From the NCBI GenBank assembly GCA_963812195.1, contig CAWEUI010000022.1, positions 1 through 64,000 of the forward strand: DNA of 64,000 nt. Direction: 5' to 3'. Each line of letters begins with the position of its first letter. The stretch's first letter is position 1. This DNA comes from ZC4RG30 sp963812195. GTDB taxonomy: Bacteria; Pseudomonadota; Gammaproteobacteria; Steroidobacterales; Steroidobacteraceae. The translations under genes and the position numbers were made by a program. The notes under the pieces were generated by a model. The model made no database searches, was not told where the DNA came from, and saw nothing but the letters and a program-made list of their open reading frames with translations. This document shows, one piece after another, positions 1-8,275 of this stretch.

Positions 1-1132
1 GCCGGAGCGGCCAACGCGCCGTTCGTGAAAGTCGAAGCCACCAAGTTCACCGAGGTCGGTTACGTGGGCCGTGAGGTGGATTCCATCATCAAGGAACTGG
101 TCGACGTGGCCGTGAAGATGACGCGCGAGCAGGAGAAGGCCCGCGTGCGCGAACGCGCCATCGATGCCACCGAGGAGCGCATTCTCGATGCACTGCTGCC
201 GCGCCCGCGGCCGCAGATGGGCTTTTCGACCGACGAGCCGGCCAAGCCGCACGACAGCGACACGCGCCAGCGCTTTCGCAAGATGCTGCGCGAGGGTCAG
301 CTCGACGAGCGCGAGATCGAGATCGACCTGAACATGCTGCCCGGTGGCGTGGAGATCATGGCGCCGCCGGGCATGGAGGAGATGCAGCAGCAGCTCACCC
401 AGATGTTCAGCAACCTCGGTGCCGGCCGCACCAAGTCGCGCCGCGTGAAGGTTCGCGAGGCGCAGAAGCTGCTGCTGGATGAAGAAGCCTCCAAGTTGAT
501 CAACGAGGAGGAGCTGCGTGCCACGGGCCCTGGCCAACTGCGAACAGAACGGCATCGTGTTCATCGACGAAATCGACAAGATCGCGCGCCGCCAGGACAC
601 CAGCGGCGCGGACGTTTCCCGCGAGGGCGTGCAGCGCGACCTGCTGCCGCTGGTGGAAGGCTGCACGGTCTCGACCAGGTACGGTGCGATCAAGACCGAC
701 CACATCCTGTTCATCGCCTCCGGGGCATTCCATATGTCAAAGCCCTCGGACCTGATTCCCGAACTGCAGGGGCGCCTGCCGATCCGCGTGGAGCTCGATC
801 CGCTGTCCGCCGACGATTTCGTGCGCATCCTGACCGAGCCGGATGCCTCGCTGACCGCGCAGTACCGGGCCCTGCTGGGCACCGAGGAGGTCGGGCTGGA
901 GTTCACGCCGGAGGGCGTGCGGCGCATCGCCGAGGTGGCCTGGCAGGTCAACGAACGCACCGAGAACATCGGTGCCCGGCGTCTGCATACCGTGATGGAG
1001 CGCCTGCTGGATGCGGCGTCCTACGAGGCGGCCGAAAAGCCCGGTTCAACCCTTACCGTGGACGCCGGATACGTGGACGAGCACCTGGCGCAGCTGGCCC
1101 AGGACGAGGACCTGAGCCGCTATATCCTGTAA
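1..1132 (+). CDS. hslU: ATP-dependent protease ATPase subunit HslU (5' partial, frameshifted)
   Basis: HslU is the AAA+ unfoldase that feeds proteins to the HslV peptidase in the cytoplasm. The window opens inside the gene in frame 1 (NAPFVKVEATKFTEVGYVGRE), so the Walker A part lies upstream and is not seen. The I-domain (ILDALLP, GVEIMAPPGMEEM) is followed by the Walker B segment IVFIDEIDKIA, the conserved VSREGVQRDLLPLVEGCTVS block and the canonical C-terminus EDLSRYIL. Frame 1 is lost near base 520-530, and the rest, from about ALANCEQNG, is read in frame 2. Removing one base from the G-run near 525 restores a normal protein. That the break is a sequence error is inference. The family assignment is certain. 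Confidence 0.93.
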
Positions 1133-1179
1133 GCCCCGGGGCCGGGGGACCGCGGCCAGCCGCCGCGAGCCAGCCTTCT

Positions 1180-1350
1180 TCAGGCCTTGGTGCGGCGTGC
1201 TGGCCGAACGGGCGGCCGGCTTGCCGGCACTCTTGCGGCCCCGCTGGCAGCGGCGGGCTTCTTGCCGGAGCTGGGATCCTTGGGACGCAGCTTGCCGAAT
1301 GAGCCGGCGTAGATCTTGCCGCGACGGGTCCTGCGATCACCTTTTCCCAC
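1180..1350 (-). CDS. thx: Small ribosomal subunit protein bTHX
   Basis: A 56-residue, strongly basic protein beginning MGKGDRRTRRGKIYAGSFGK. This is the signature of the bTHX (Thx) family, a tiny peptide that fits in the head of the 30S subunit. The start is chosen as GTG at 1350: it gives exactly the family N-terminus and has GGAG six bases upstream. ATG at 1356 or TTG at 1362 would add non-family residues. After the core of about 28 residues comes an Ala/Pro/Arg/Lys-rich tail longer than in Thermus. The gene lies alone on the minus strand, convergent with hslU (47 bases between stops). Identification rests on the N-terminal motif; the tail is unremarkable low-complexity sequence. Confidence 0.85.
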   Translation of the reverse strand: MGKGDRRTRRGKIYAGSFGKLRPKDPSSGKKPAAASGAARVPASRPPVRPARRTKA

Positions 1351-1437
1351 GATCATCTCCAACTGTATCTGCGAAGGCCGCGCAGTCTAGGCATGGCGCC
1401 CAGGACTGTCCACAATGGGCCCGATGCGGCATCCGGG

Positions 1438-1467
1438 AAAAAAGAAGGCCGGACATTTTGTCCGGCC
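1438..1467 (-). terminator. Rho-independent terminator, minus strand
   Basis: A perfect 9-bp stem (GGCCGGACA / TGTCCGGCC, 1447-1467) with a 3-base loop. On the minus strand it is followed by TTCTTTTTT (complement of 1438-1446). The U-tract lies only on the minus-strand side, so it ends a leftward transcript. No protein gene on that strand lies upstream of it before ubiE, which runs the other way. Confidence 0.7.
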
Positions 1468-1628
1468 GAACTTTGACAAGACCCCCAATTGGTCGGAGCT
1501 CACTCAAGCGCCAGACCGCGGGCGATCATGCTCCGGCTATCAGCAAAAAGCTAGTCTTTCGGACAACAGTTTCGGTGGTTTGGCAACGGAAGGGCGGATA
1601 CGAGGCGCATCGTTCCGAAATCCATTGC
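1438..1628 (-). ncRNA. Candidate small RNA upstream of ubiE (weak)
   Basis: Between ubiE and the minus-strand terminator at 1438-1467 there is no credible leftward ORF. A TATACT box (complement of 1635-1640) could start a leftward transcript of about 190 bases. No good -35 box is seen at normal spacing, and I do not recognise 6S RNA, tmRNA or another known family in the sequence. The alternative is that the terminator merely stops antisense transcription leaving the ubiE promoter region. The rest of the interval 1363-1671 holds only the expected upstream region of ubiE. Confidence 0.25.
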
Positions 1629-1671
1629 CGCGGCAGTATAAGAGGCCATTGGAACAGGACCGCAATTACGT

Positions 1672-2434
1672 ATGAGCGAGCAGGGCAAGACCGGACCCAG
1701 TGCCGATTTCGGCTTCGAGCAGGTGGCCTGGGGCGAGAAGGCGCGCCGTGTGCGCGGCGTGTTCGATTCGGTGGCCAGTCGCTACGACCTGATGAACGAT
1801 TTGATGTCGCTGGGCACGCACCGGTTGTGGAAGCGCTTCGCGCTGTCGTGCACCAACCTCAAACCCGGCCAGTGCGCGCTCGACGTGGCCGGCGGCACGG
1901 GTGATCTGTCGCTGGGCATGCTCGGCCAGGTCGGGCCGGCCGGACTGGTGGTACTGACCGACATCAACGCCGAGATGTTGAAGCGCGGCCGCGACCGGCT
2001 CATCGACGCCGGCTTCGCCGCGCAATTCCCGCGTGGTGCAGGCCAATGCCGAGTGCCTGCCGTTCAGGCCCGGCCAGTTCCATTGCGTGACCATCGGCTT
2101 TGGCCTGCGCAACGTCACCGACAAGCCCGCGGCACTGGCCTCGATGCGCGCCATGCTCAAGCCGGGCGGACAGCTCATCGTGCTGGAGTTCTCGCGCCTG
2201 GCAGTGCCGGCGCTGCAGAAGCTCTACGACACATACTCGTTCAACGTGCTGCCACGACTGGGCGAGCTGGTGGCCGGGGATGGCGCCAGCTACCGCTACC
2301 TGGCCGAATCCATCCGCAAGCATCCCGACCAGCAGACTCTGCTGGGCATGATGCGCGAGGCCGGCCTGGACAATTGCAGCTACCAGAACCTCTCCGGGGG
2401 CATCGTGGCCGTGCACCGGGGTTACTGCTACTGA
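1672..2434 (+). CDS. ubiE: Ubiquinone/menaquinone methyltransferase UbiE (frameshifted)
   Basis: UbiE is a SAM-dependent C-methyltransferase of ubiquinone (and menaquinone) synthesis. The family pattern is clear: VFDSVASRYDLMNDLMSLGTHRLWK at the N-terminus, the SAM loop ALDVAGGTGDLS, then VQANAECLPF, FGLRNVTDK and a C-terminus ending VHRGYCY. The frame breaks near 2021-2025 (frame 1 to frame 2) inside ...GFAAQ/RVVQANAE; removing one T from CAATTCCC gives a normal protein. The stop TGA shares bases with the ATG of ubiJ. The gene heads a ubiE-ubiJ-ubiB transcription unit, the classic gammaproteobacterial order. The frameshift is probably an indel error, since all active-site blocks are intact. 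Confidence 0.93.
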
Positions 2435-3033
2435 TGATCACCGCGCGCCTGCAGGCACTGGTCGACCGCGGCGTCGAGGGTTCGCCCCGCGCACGGGATC
2501 TGCTTGCCGTGCTGCAGGGCCGGCGCATGCAGGTGGTGGCCCGTCACACACCCTGGGAGTTGACATTGCACGCACTGGACGGACGGCTGTTGCTGTTGCG
2601 CGGTGCCATCGAGACCGCCGACGTGAAGCTCTCTGGTACGCCGTTCAGCCTGCTGGCAATGCTGCGCGAGGATCCCGCGGCCGTGATCCGCCGCGGTGAT
2701 GTCACCTTGACCGGCGATGCCGAAACCGGCCAGCGCTTCCAGGAACTCACCATGCTGCTGCGCCCGGACCTGGAGGCCGGTCTGGCGCGCATCATCGGCG
2801 ACATCCCCGCCTTCGGCATCGGCTCGTTGCTGCGCAAGGCGCTGGGCTACGGGCGCGCCAGCGTTGCAACCCAGGCGCAGAACGTCGGGGAGTATCTGGC
2901 GCACGAACGAGGGGCACTGGTGCCGCGCGCCGAAGCCGCGCAATTCCTGGAAGGCGTGGACACGCTGCGCGAGGACGCCGACCGCCTCGCGGCACGCGTG
3001 GCGCAACTCGAAGGCCCGGAGGGCGACGCTTGA
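2434..3033 (+). CDS. ubiJ: Ubiquinone biosynthesis accessory factor UbiJ
   Basis: A 199-residue protein with an SCP2-type lipid-binding N-terminal half (LTLHALDGRLLLLRGAIETADVKLSGTPFSLL, RRGDVTLTGDAETGQRFQELT) and a helical, probably coiled C-terminal half. UbiJ pairs with UbiK and organises the soluble ubiquinone assembly complex. It is about the usual length. The ATG at 2434 overlaps the ubiE stop and its own stop overlaps the TTG start of ubiB, so the three genes are translationally coupled. The context between ubiE and ubiB is diagnostic; the sequence alone is poorly conserved. Confidence 0.9.
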   Translation: MITARLQALVDRGVEGSPRARDLLAVLQGRRMQVVARHTPWELTLHALDGRLLLLRGAIETADVKLSGTPFSLLAMLREDPAAVIRRGDVTLTGDAETGQRFQELTMLLRPDLEAGLARIIGDIPAFGIGSLLRKALGYGRASVATQAQNVGEYLAHERGALVPRAEAAQFLEGVDTLREDADRLAARVAQLEGPEGDA

Positions 3034-4673
3034 AGCTGCGCGTGCTGAGCCGCCTGGTCGCGATCCATCGCGCCCTCACCCGACACGGACTGATCGAATT
3101 CACACGCGGCATGAGCGTCCATGGACGACTGCGCCTGCTGGACCTGGTCTCGCCCTGGCTGTGGTTCGGCGGCTTCTCGCGTGGTGGTCGCGGCGAGCGC
3201 CTGCGACTGGCCCTGGAGGAACTGGGACCGGTGTTCGTGAAGTTCGGTCAGGCCATCTCGACCCGCCGCGACCTGTTGCCGCCGGATCTGGCCGAGGAGC
3301 TGGTCAAACTGCAGGACCGCGTACCGCCCTTCGACGGCGCGGTGGCGCGCCGGCTCATCGAGCAGGCACTGGGCCAGCCGGTGGACAAGCTGTTCCGCAG
3401 TTTCCAGACCACGCCACTGGCAGCGGCGTCGATCGCCCAGGTCCATGCGGCGCAACTGCACGACGGACGCGAGGTCATCGTCAAGGTGTTGCGGCCGGAG
3501 ATGCGTGAGATCATCGCCCGCGACGTGGAAGTGCTGTACGCGGTGGCGCGCCTGGCCGACCGCTACAGCGACGAGCTGCGCCGGCTGCGGCCGGTCGAGG
3601 TGGTACGCGAATACGAGAAGACCATCCTCGACGAGCTGGACCTGATGCGCGAGGCCGCCAACGCCGCCCACCTGAAGCGCAACTTCGAGGGCGACAACCG
3701 GCTGTACGTACCTGCGGTGCACTGGGACCTGTGCCGGCGCAACGTGATGGTGATGGAGCGCATCCACGGCGTGCCGATCGGCGACGTGGCGCGCCTGAAG
3801 AGCCTGGGTGTGGATTTCCGGCGCCTGTCCGAGAACGGCGTGGCGATCTTCTTCACACAGGTGTTCAAGCACAACTTCTTTCACGCCGACATGCACCCCG
3901 GCAACATCTTCGTGCTCACCGACAACCCGGCCGAGCCACGCTACGCGGCCGTGGACTTCGGCATAGTCGGCACGCTCGACCCGCGCGATCAGAACTACCT
4001 GGCCCAGAACTTCGTGGCCGTGTTCGATCGTGACTACCGCCGGGTGGCGCAGCTGCATGTGGATTCGGGCTGGGTGCCGCACGACACGCGGGTCGAGGAG
4101 ATGGAAAGCGCCATCCGCAGCATCTGCGAACCCATCTTCGACAAGCCGCTGAAGGACATCTCCTTCGCCATCGTGCTGCTGCGGCTGTTCGAGGCCATGC
4201 GGCGCTTCGACGCGCACATCCAGCCACAGCTGATCCTGCTGCAGAAGACCCTGTTCAACGTCGAGGGCCTGGGTCGGCAGCTCGATCCGGAACTGGACAT
4301 CTGGAAGACCACCAGTCCGATCCTGCGCGAATGGCTGCGCGAACGGCATCACCCGTTCAACGTGGCCAGGCGCCTGTGGAAGCAGTTGCCGGAGCTGCTG
4401 GCCGCGCTGGAGGCTGCCCCGGCTGCCGTGCGCCAGTCGATGCAGAAGGCGGCGCAGCCGCAGCCTTCCCCGGCACAGTTCGCCAGCGACGCACACCGCC
4501 GGACCGCAGGCAGCGCAGCGGCGCGCGGCGGCAACACCGTGGCCGCGGCACTGGTGCTGCTTACCGGGACGCTGGCGCTGGCCTTCGGACAGATCCCGGT
4601 CTTCGTGGGATGGACGCTGGCCATTGTCGGCGCGGTCTGGCTGATCCGCGCCGCCAACCGCCGATCGCGTTAG
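3030..4673 (+). CDS. ubiB: Ubiquinone biosynthesis protein kinase-like UbiB
   Basis: A 547-residue atypical kinase/ATPase of the ABC1/ADCK family needed for ubiquinone synthesis. Visible motifs are the family-specific KFGQ (residues 71-74), the Ala-rich nucleotide loop in PLAAASIAQVH, VIVKVLRP with the lysine, HADMHPGNIF and the metal-binding AVDFGIVG. Two hydrophobic segments at the extreme C-terminus anchor it to the inner membrane. The start is TTG at 3030, overlapping the ubiJ stop TGA, and gives the typical N-terminus. It is the last gene of the ubiE-J-B unit and meets the following lipoprotein gene tail to tail. Confidence 0.96.
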   Translation: MKLRVLSRLVAIHRALTRHGLIEFTRGMSVHGRLRLLDLVSPWLWFGGFSRGGRGERLRLALEELGPVFVKFGQAISTRRDLLPPDLAEELVKLQDRVPPFDGAVARRLIEQALGQPVDKLFRSFQTTPLAAASIAQVHAAQLHDGREVIVKVLRPEMREIIARDVEVLYAVARLADRYSDELRRLRPVEVVREYEKTILDELDLMREAANAAHLKRNFEGDNRLYVPAVHWDLCRRNVMVMERIHGVPIGDVARLKSLGVDFRRLSENGVAIFFTQVFKHNFFHADMHPGNIFVLTDNPAEPRYAAVDFGIVGTLDPRDQNYLAQNFVAVFDRDYRRVAQLHVDSGWVPHDTRVEEMESAIRSICEPIFDKPLKDISFAIVLLRLFEAMRRFDAHIQPQLILLQKTLFNVEGLGRQLDPELDIWKTTSPILREWLRERHHPFNVARRLWKQLPELLAALEAAPAAVRQSMQKAAQPQPSPAQFASDAHRRTAGSAAARGGNTVAAALVLLTGTLALAFGQIPVFVGWTLAIVGAVWLIRAANRRSR

Positions 4674-4677
4674 CGCC

Positions 4678-5652
4678 TCACGGTCCCCACGGCGAGGGCA
4701 TGCCGTAGGGCACGGTCAGGAACACCGATTCCACCTGGCGGATCGCGCCATGCTGCACCTTGAACGCCTCCAGGAACGCCAGTGAATTCGGGTGATGGAA
4801 GTGGGTCTCGCGCTCCGTGCCATCGGTGAGCTTGAACTTGCCCAGCCACCCCTGGTGGTCGAGGAAGCCGGCGGCGAGCACTATGCCCAGTTCCTGGTCC
4901 ACCACCATGTAGCGCCGCGCCCGCACGACATCGTCGTAGCGGTACGCGCCCATGCGGAACTGGTCGGCGCAGCCCATGCGCCAGATCGGATCCAGGTCCG
5001 GGCCGGTCAGGTTGGTGGACTGCTTGCCGTCTTCGCGGCGGTTGCAGTCGTCGGTGAACTTCACGTGCAGCGTGCCGTCGTTGAGCTGCAGCGTGTCGAA
5101 GTAGCCGTTGGCCGCGGCCACCAGCGCCTCGCGCGAATCGCGTTCGGCTTCGGGTATCACTTCGCTCCACACCGGCAGCGGCTTGATGTCGGCCGTGACG
5201 AAGGGAATCCCCGCATCGTCCTTGTGGATCACTTTGGTCTCGGCCTCGGCCACGGCGCCGTTCACAACTTTCAGCCGCATTGCATACGGTGACCTGTCGC
5301 TCGATTCCTCCACCACGCCGAAGATCGCCACCTGCCCCTCGGGCACGTCGGCGAAACGCATCTGGTAATCATCGAAGCCGGTTACCGTGCGCCACCAGCC
5401 GTCGCCCGGCTTGAGCGCCACGTCGTTTTCCGTGTACTTCGCCTGCGCCGTCCACTTCACGGCATTCGGGTCATGGGCCTTGAGAGCGGCGAGATAGGCA
5501 TCGAGCACGCCGTACAGGCACTGCCGGTCGCAGCTCGCGGCCGGTGTCGCGGCGGTGTCCGGTGGTGCCCCGGCCTTCGGTGTACAGCCGGCCACCAGCG
5601 ACAGCCCCATTGCGCAAGCCACCGCGATTCTCCGCAATCCCCTGTAATTCAT
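4678..5652 (-). CDS. Putative lipoprotein, DUF8021-like
   Basis: A 324-residue exported protein with signal peptide and lipobox (LSLVAG|C, Cys about residue 23), so probably a lipoprotein. The body looks like two NTF2/SnoaL-like halves, including LVAAANGYFDTLQ...FTDDCNRREDG, which recalls the family annotated as DUF8021 (from memory). No catalytic residues can be assigned. The ATG at 5652 is preferred over the upstream GTG because GGGAGGGG lies just before it. It is convergent with ubiB (4 bases between stops) and divergent from the next lipoprotein gene. Function unknown. Confidence 0.75.
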   Translation of the reverse strand: MNYRGLRRIAVACAMGLSLVAGCTPKAGAPPDTAATPAASCDRQCLYGVLDAYLAALKAHDPNAVKWTAQAKYTENDVALKPGDGWWRTVTGFDDYQMRFADVPEGQVAIFGVVEESSDRSPYAMRLKVVNGAVAEAETKVIHKDDAGIPFVTADIKPLPVWSEVIPEAERDSREALVAAANGYFDTLQLNDGTLHVKFTDDCNRREDGKQSTNLTGPDLDPIWRMGCADQFRMGAYRYDDVVRARRYMVVDQELGIVLAAGFLDHQGWLGKFKLTDGTERETHFHHPNSLAFLEAFKVQHGAIRQVESVFLTVPYGMPSPWGP

Positions 5653-5726
5653 GGTCACCCCTCCCGTTTCTCATGTCGGCGCATAGGTATTGAACCGTAT
5701 TGAGCGGCAGCGGGGCCAGCCCCACG

Positions 5727-6302
5727 ATGACTGCCATGCGTATCACTGTGCTTGTCCCGGTCCTGATCCTGCTGTCCGCCTGCACGACGGGGCCCAGGAT
5801 CCGCGCCGACCACGATCCGGCCGCCGACTTCGCCGCGTATCACACCTACAACTTCGAGCCACAGCCCGGCACCGACCGGGCCGGCTACACCACGCTCGTC
5901 ACCAATCATTTCAAGAACGCGGTGAACCGGGAAATGCAGGCCCGCGGCTACGTGCTGTCCGACAAGCCGGATCTGCTGGTCAATTTCTTCACCAGCCTGC
6001 GTGAACGCACGGACGTGCAGAGTTCGCCGCAGCTGGGCATGGGCATCGGCTTCTCGCACCGAAGCATGGGCCTGTACTCGGCCTGGCCGCTGTACGACGG
6101 CAACGTGTCCTCCACCACCTACAAGGTGGGCATCGCCAACATCGACGTGGTCGACGCCGCCCGCAAGCAGCTCGTGTGGGAAGGCGTCGCGGAAGGCCGC
6201 GTCACCGAGAAGATGTTGCAGAATCCCGGACCAGCCATCTCGGACGCGGTGGCGCGGATCTTCAGCAGGTATCCGGCTCGAGCCGGCTCAGCGACTCCTT
6301 AG
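5727..6302 (+). CDS. DUF4136-type lipoprotein
   Basis: About 191 residues: a short signal sequence ending in the lipobox VLILLSAC, then the pattern ADFAAYHTYNF...GYVLSDKPDLLVNFF...YKVGIANIDVVDAARKQLVWEGVAEGR, characteristic of DUF4136 proteins of the Gram-negative envelope. ATG at 5727 or 5736 both give a proper signal peptide; the first is listed. The 3' end overlaps the convergent exporter gene by 15 bases. The molecular role of DUF4136 proteins is not established. Confidence 0.82.
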   Translation: MTAMRITVLVPVLILLSACTTGPRIRADHDPAADFAAYHTYNFEPQPGTDRAGYTTLVTNHFKNAVNREMQARGYVLSDKPDLLVNFFTSLRERTDVQSSPQLGMGIGFSHRSMGLYSAWPLYDGNVSSTTYKVGIANIDVVDAARKQLVWEGVAEGRVTEKMLQNPGPAISDAVARIFSRYPARAGSATP

Positions 6303-7499
6303 CGCAACACTGCCGCGCCAGGCCAGCAGCGCCAGGGCGCACATCGCCAGCGAGATCGCCGACAGCAGTTGCAGGTTGCCGCGCAGCAGCGGCGCGATCA
6401 TGCCGCCCGTTATGGCACCCACGCCGAGCGTGATGAACGACTGCACGGACGCGGCCGCACCGCGTGCCAGCGGGTGCATGTCCAGCATCTCCAGCGACAG
6501 GATCGGGTTCGACAGCTGCACGCCCAGGGCCATGCAGAACAACGCAACCTGGGTTACTGGTATGAGTTCGCCATTGAACAGGCTGTGCGCCACCAGCGAC
6601 ATGCCGGCACCGCCGAGCATGAACCTGAATCCCCAGCCGATCTGCCGGGGCCGCGGCACGTTGCCGGCGATGCGCCCGCCCACGATCGAGGCCAGCATGA
6701 AGCCGGCCACGATGGGAATGAACACATAGTAGAACTGCGTTTCCTTCAGGTGCCAGCGCTCCAGGATCACGGCCGGCGTGGAGCCGATCCAGATGAACAT
6801 CGGCGCAATCGACAACGCCACGGCAATGGCCAGCAGCAGGAAGGCCCGCTCACGCGCCACATGCCAGCAATTGCGCAGCAGCGACATCGGATGAAAGGCG
6901 GTGCGCCGGGATTTCGGATGCGTCTCCGGCAACAGCAGCGCGCACAGCGTGAGCTGGATCAGGCCCATGCCCAGCAACAGGGCGAACACGCTGCGCCAGC
7001 CCCAGGTAACGTGCAGCCAGCCGCCGATGATGGGCGCCACTGCGGGCGCCAGCGAGAACACCAGCAACATGCTGCTCAGCAGCTTCTGTGCAGCGGGCCC
7101 TTCGAACAGATCGCGCGCCACGGCGCGTGCCACGGTGGAACCGATGCCGGCGGCCATGCCCTGCAGCACCCGGCAGAACAGCAGCAGGCCCAGGTTTGGT
7201 GCGAAGACACAGCCGATCGAGCCGGCGGTGTACAGCGTCAGGCCGCCCAGCACCACGGTGCGCCGGCCCAGCGCATCGGAAAGCGATCCGTGTACCAGCG
7301 CGAACATCGCAAACGGCAGCAGGTAGGCCGTCAGGATCTGCTGCGCCTGCCACGCGGTGATGTTGAACTCCTGCGCGATCGTGGGCAGCGACGGGAAGAA
7401 CGTGTCGATCGACAGCGGGCTGATCGTGGACAGCCCGCCGAGCAGCAGCGTGATCCCGATGGTCGGGGCACCGCGCGCGTTGGCGACCTTCAGCCTCAA
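6288..7499 (-). CDS. Bcr/CflA-type drug efflux MFS transporter
   Basis: About 403 residues with some twelve membrane segments. The motif GSLSDALGRRTVVLGG matches the loop 2-3 signature of the major facilitator superfamily, and STISPLSIDTFFPSLPTIA is typical of the drug:proton antiporter Bcr/CflA branch. The longer ORF upstream reads trpA out of frame. The preferred start is TTG at 7499, overlapping the trpA stop (TTGA), so the gene is probably co-transcribed at the end of the trp operon. The substrate cannot be read from the sequence. A link to tryptophan or indole export would be speculation based on position only. Confidence 0.85.
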   Translation of the reverse strand: MRLKVANARGAPTIGITLLLGGLSTISPLSIDTFFPSLPTIAQEFNITAWQAQQILTAYLLPFAMFALVHGSLSDALGRRTVVLGGLTLYTAGSIGCVFAPNLGLLLFCRVLQGMAAGIGSTVARAVARDLFEGPAAQKLLSSMLLVFSLAPAVAPIIGGWLHVTWGWRSVFALLLGMGLIQLTLCALLLPETHPKSRRTAFHPMSLLRNCWHVARERAFLLLAIAVALSIAPMFIWIGSTPAVILERWHLKETQFYYVFIPIVAGFMLASIVGGRIAGNVPRPRQIGWGFRFMLGGAGMSLVAHSLFNGELIPVTQVALFCMALGVQLSNPILSLEMLDMHPLARGAAASVQSFITLGVGAITGGMIAPLLRGNLQLLSAISLAMCALALLAWRGSVALRSR

Positions 7500-8275
7500 G
7501 CGCGCAGCCGCTTGAGCAATTCGACGGTGGAGGCTCCTTTCTCCATGGCTTCGATCACTGCCGAGCCCACCACCACGCCATCCACGTGCGGTGCCAGCGC
7601 GGCCACCTGTGCCGGCTCGCGAATGCCGAAGCCCGCGCATACGGGCACCGGCGACAGCTTGCGCACCCGGTCCAGGTACTCGAGCGTCTCCCGGGGGACA
7701 CCGCCATCGGCTCCGAAGGAGCGGCCCGTGGTACCGGTCATCGACACCGCATAGATGAAGCCTTGCGCATCGCGCGCCAGCCGTTCGAGCCGTTCGGGGG
7801 GCGTAACCGGCGTGACCATGCGGATCAGCGCCAGGCCCTGCGCCGCGAGCGCCTTCTCGAACTCACCGCTCTCCTCGACCGGCAGATCCGGCACGATGAA
7901 GCCGGCAATGCCGGCCGCGGCCGCATCGGCGGCCAGCCTGTCCAGTCCGTAGGCCAGCATCGGGTTCATGTAGCCCATGAACACCAGCTGGGCCTTCATC
8001 TTCGGCATGGACTTCAACGTATCGATGATCCAGTGCAGGCTCACGCCCTGCGCCAGCGCCGCCAGGCTCGAGCGCTGGATGGTGACACCATCGGCCATCG
8101 GGTCGGTGAACGGCACGCCGATTTCCACCACGTCGGCCTCGGAGGCCAGCGCGGCCAGGTCCGCGGCAAAGTGCTCCTTCGAAGGAAAGCCGGCGGTGAG
8201 GAACGCGACGATGGCCACGTGCCCGCGGCGCGCGGCCCGGATCGCCTCGGCCAGCCGCTGTGCCGGGGTACTCAT
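7496..8275 (-). CDS. trpA: Tryptophan synthase alpha chain TrpA
   Basis: A 259-residue TIM-barrel enzyme that cleaves indole-3-glycerol phosphate to indole, which is channelled to TrpB. Visible motifs: the N-terminal block FLTAGFPSKEHF, the catalytic Glu in ADVVEIGVPFTDPMADG, the Asp in FIVPDLPVEES, and the phosphate-binding CAGFGIREPAQV and DGVVVGSAVIE. The ATG at 8275 overlaps the trpB stop (ATGA). Intact, unlike its neighbours trpB, trpF, trpC and trpD. Confidence 0.97.
   Translation of the reverse strand: MSTPAQRLAEAIRAARRGHVAIVAFLTAGFPSKEHFAADLAALASEADVVEIGVPFTDPMADGVTIQRSSLAALAQGVSLHWIIDTLKSMPKMKAQLVFMGYMNPMLAYGLDRLAADAAAAGIAGFIVPDLPVEESGEFEKALAAQGLALIRMVTPVTPPERLERLARDAQGFIYAVSMTGTTGRSFGADGGVPRETLEYLDRVRKLSPVPVCAGFGIREPAQVAALAPHVDGVVVGSAVIEAMEKGASTVELLKRLRA

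Noticed and set aside
1470..1671. 6S RNA or other named small RNA upstream of ubiE
   Set aside because: No long rod-like pairing between the two halves and no family signature recognised. Kept only as an unnamed candidate.
2847..4496. 549-codon minus-strand ORF opposite ubiJ/ubiB
   Set aside because: A shadow of the high-GC coding strand. It lacks motifs and lies against two certain genes.
6369..7754. 461-codon plus-strand ORF opposite the exporter and trpA
   Set aside because: A GC-rich shadow frame full of His, Gln and Arg, with no family motif, opposite a clear membrane protein.
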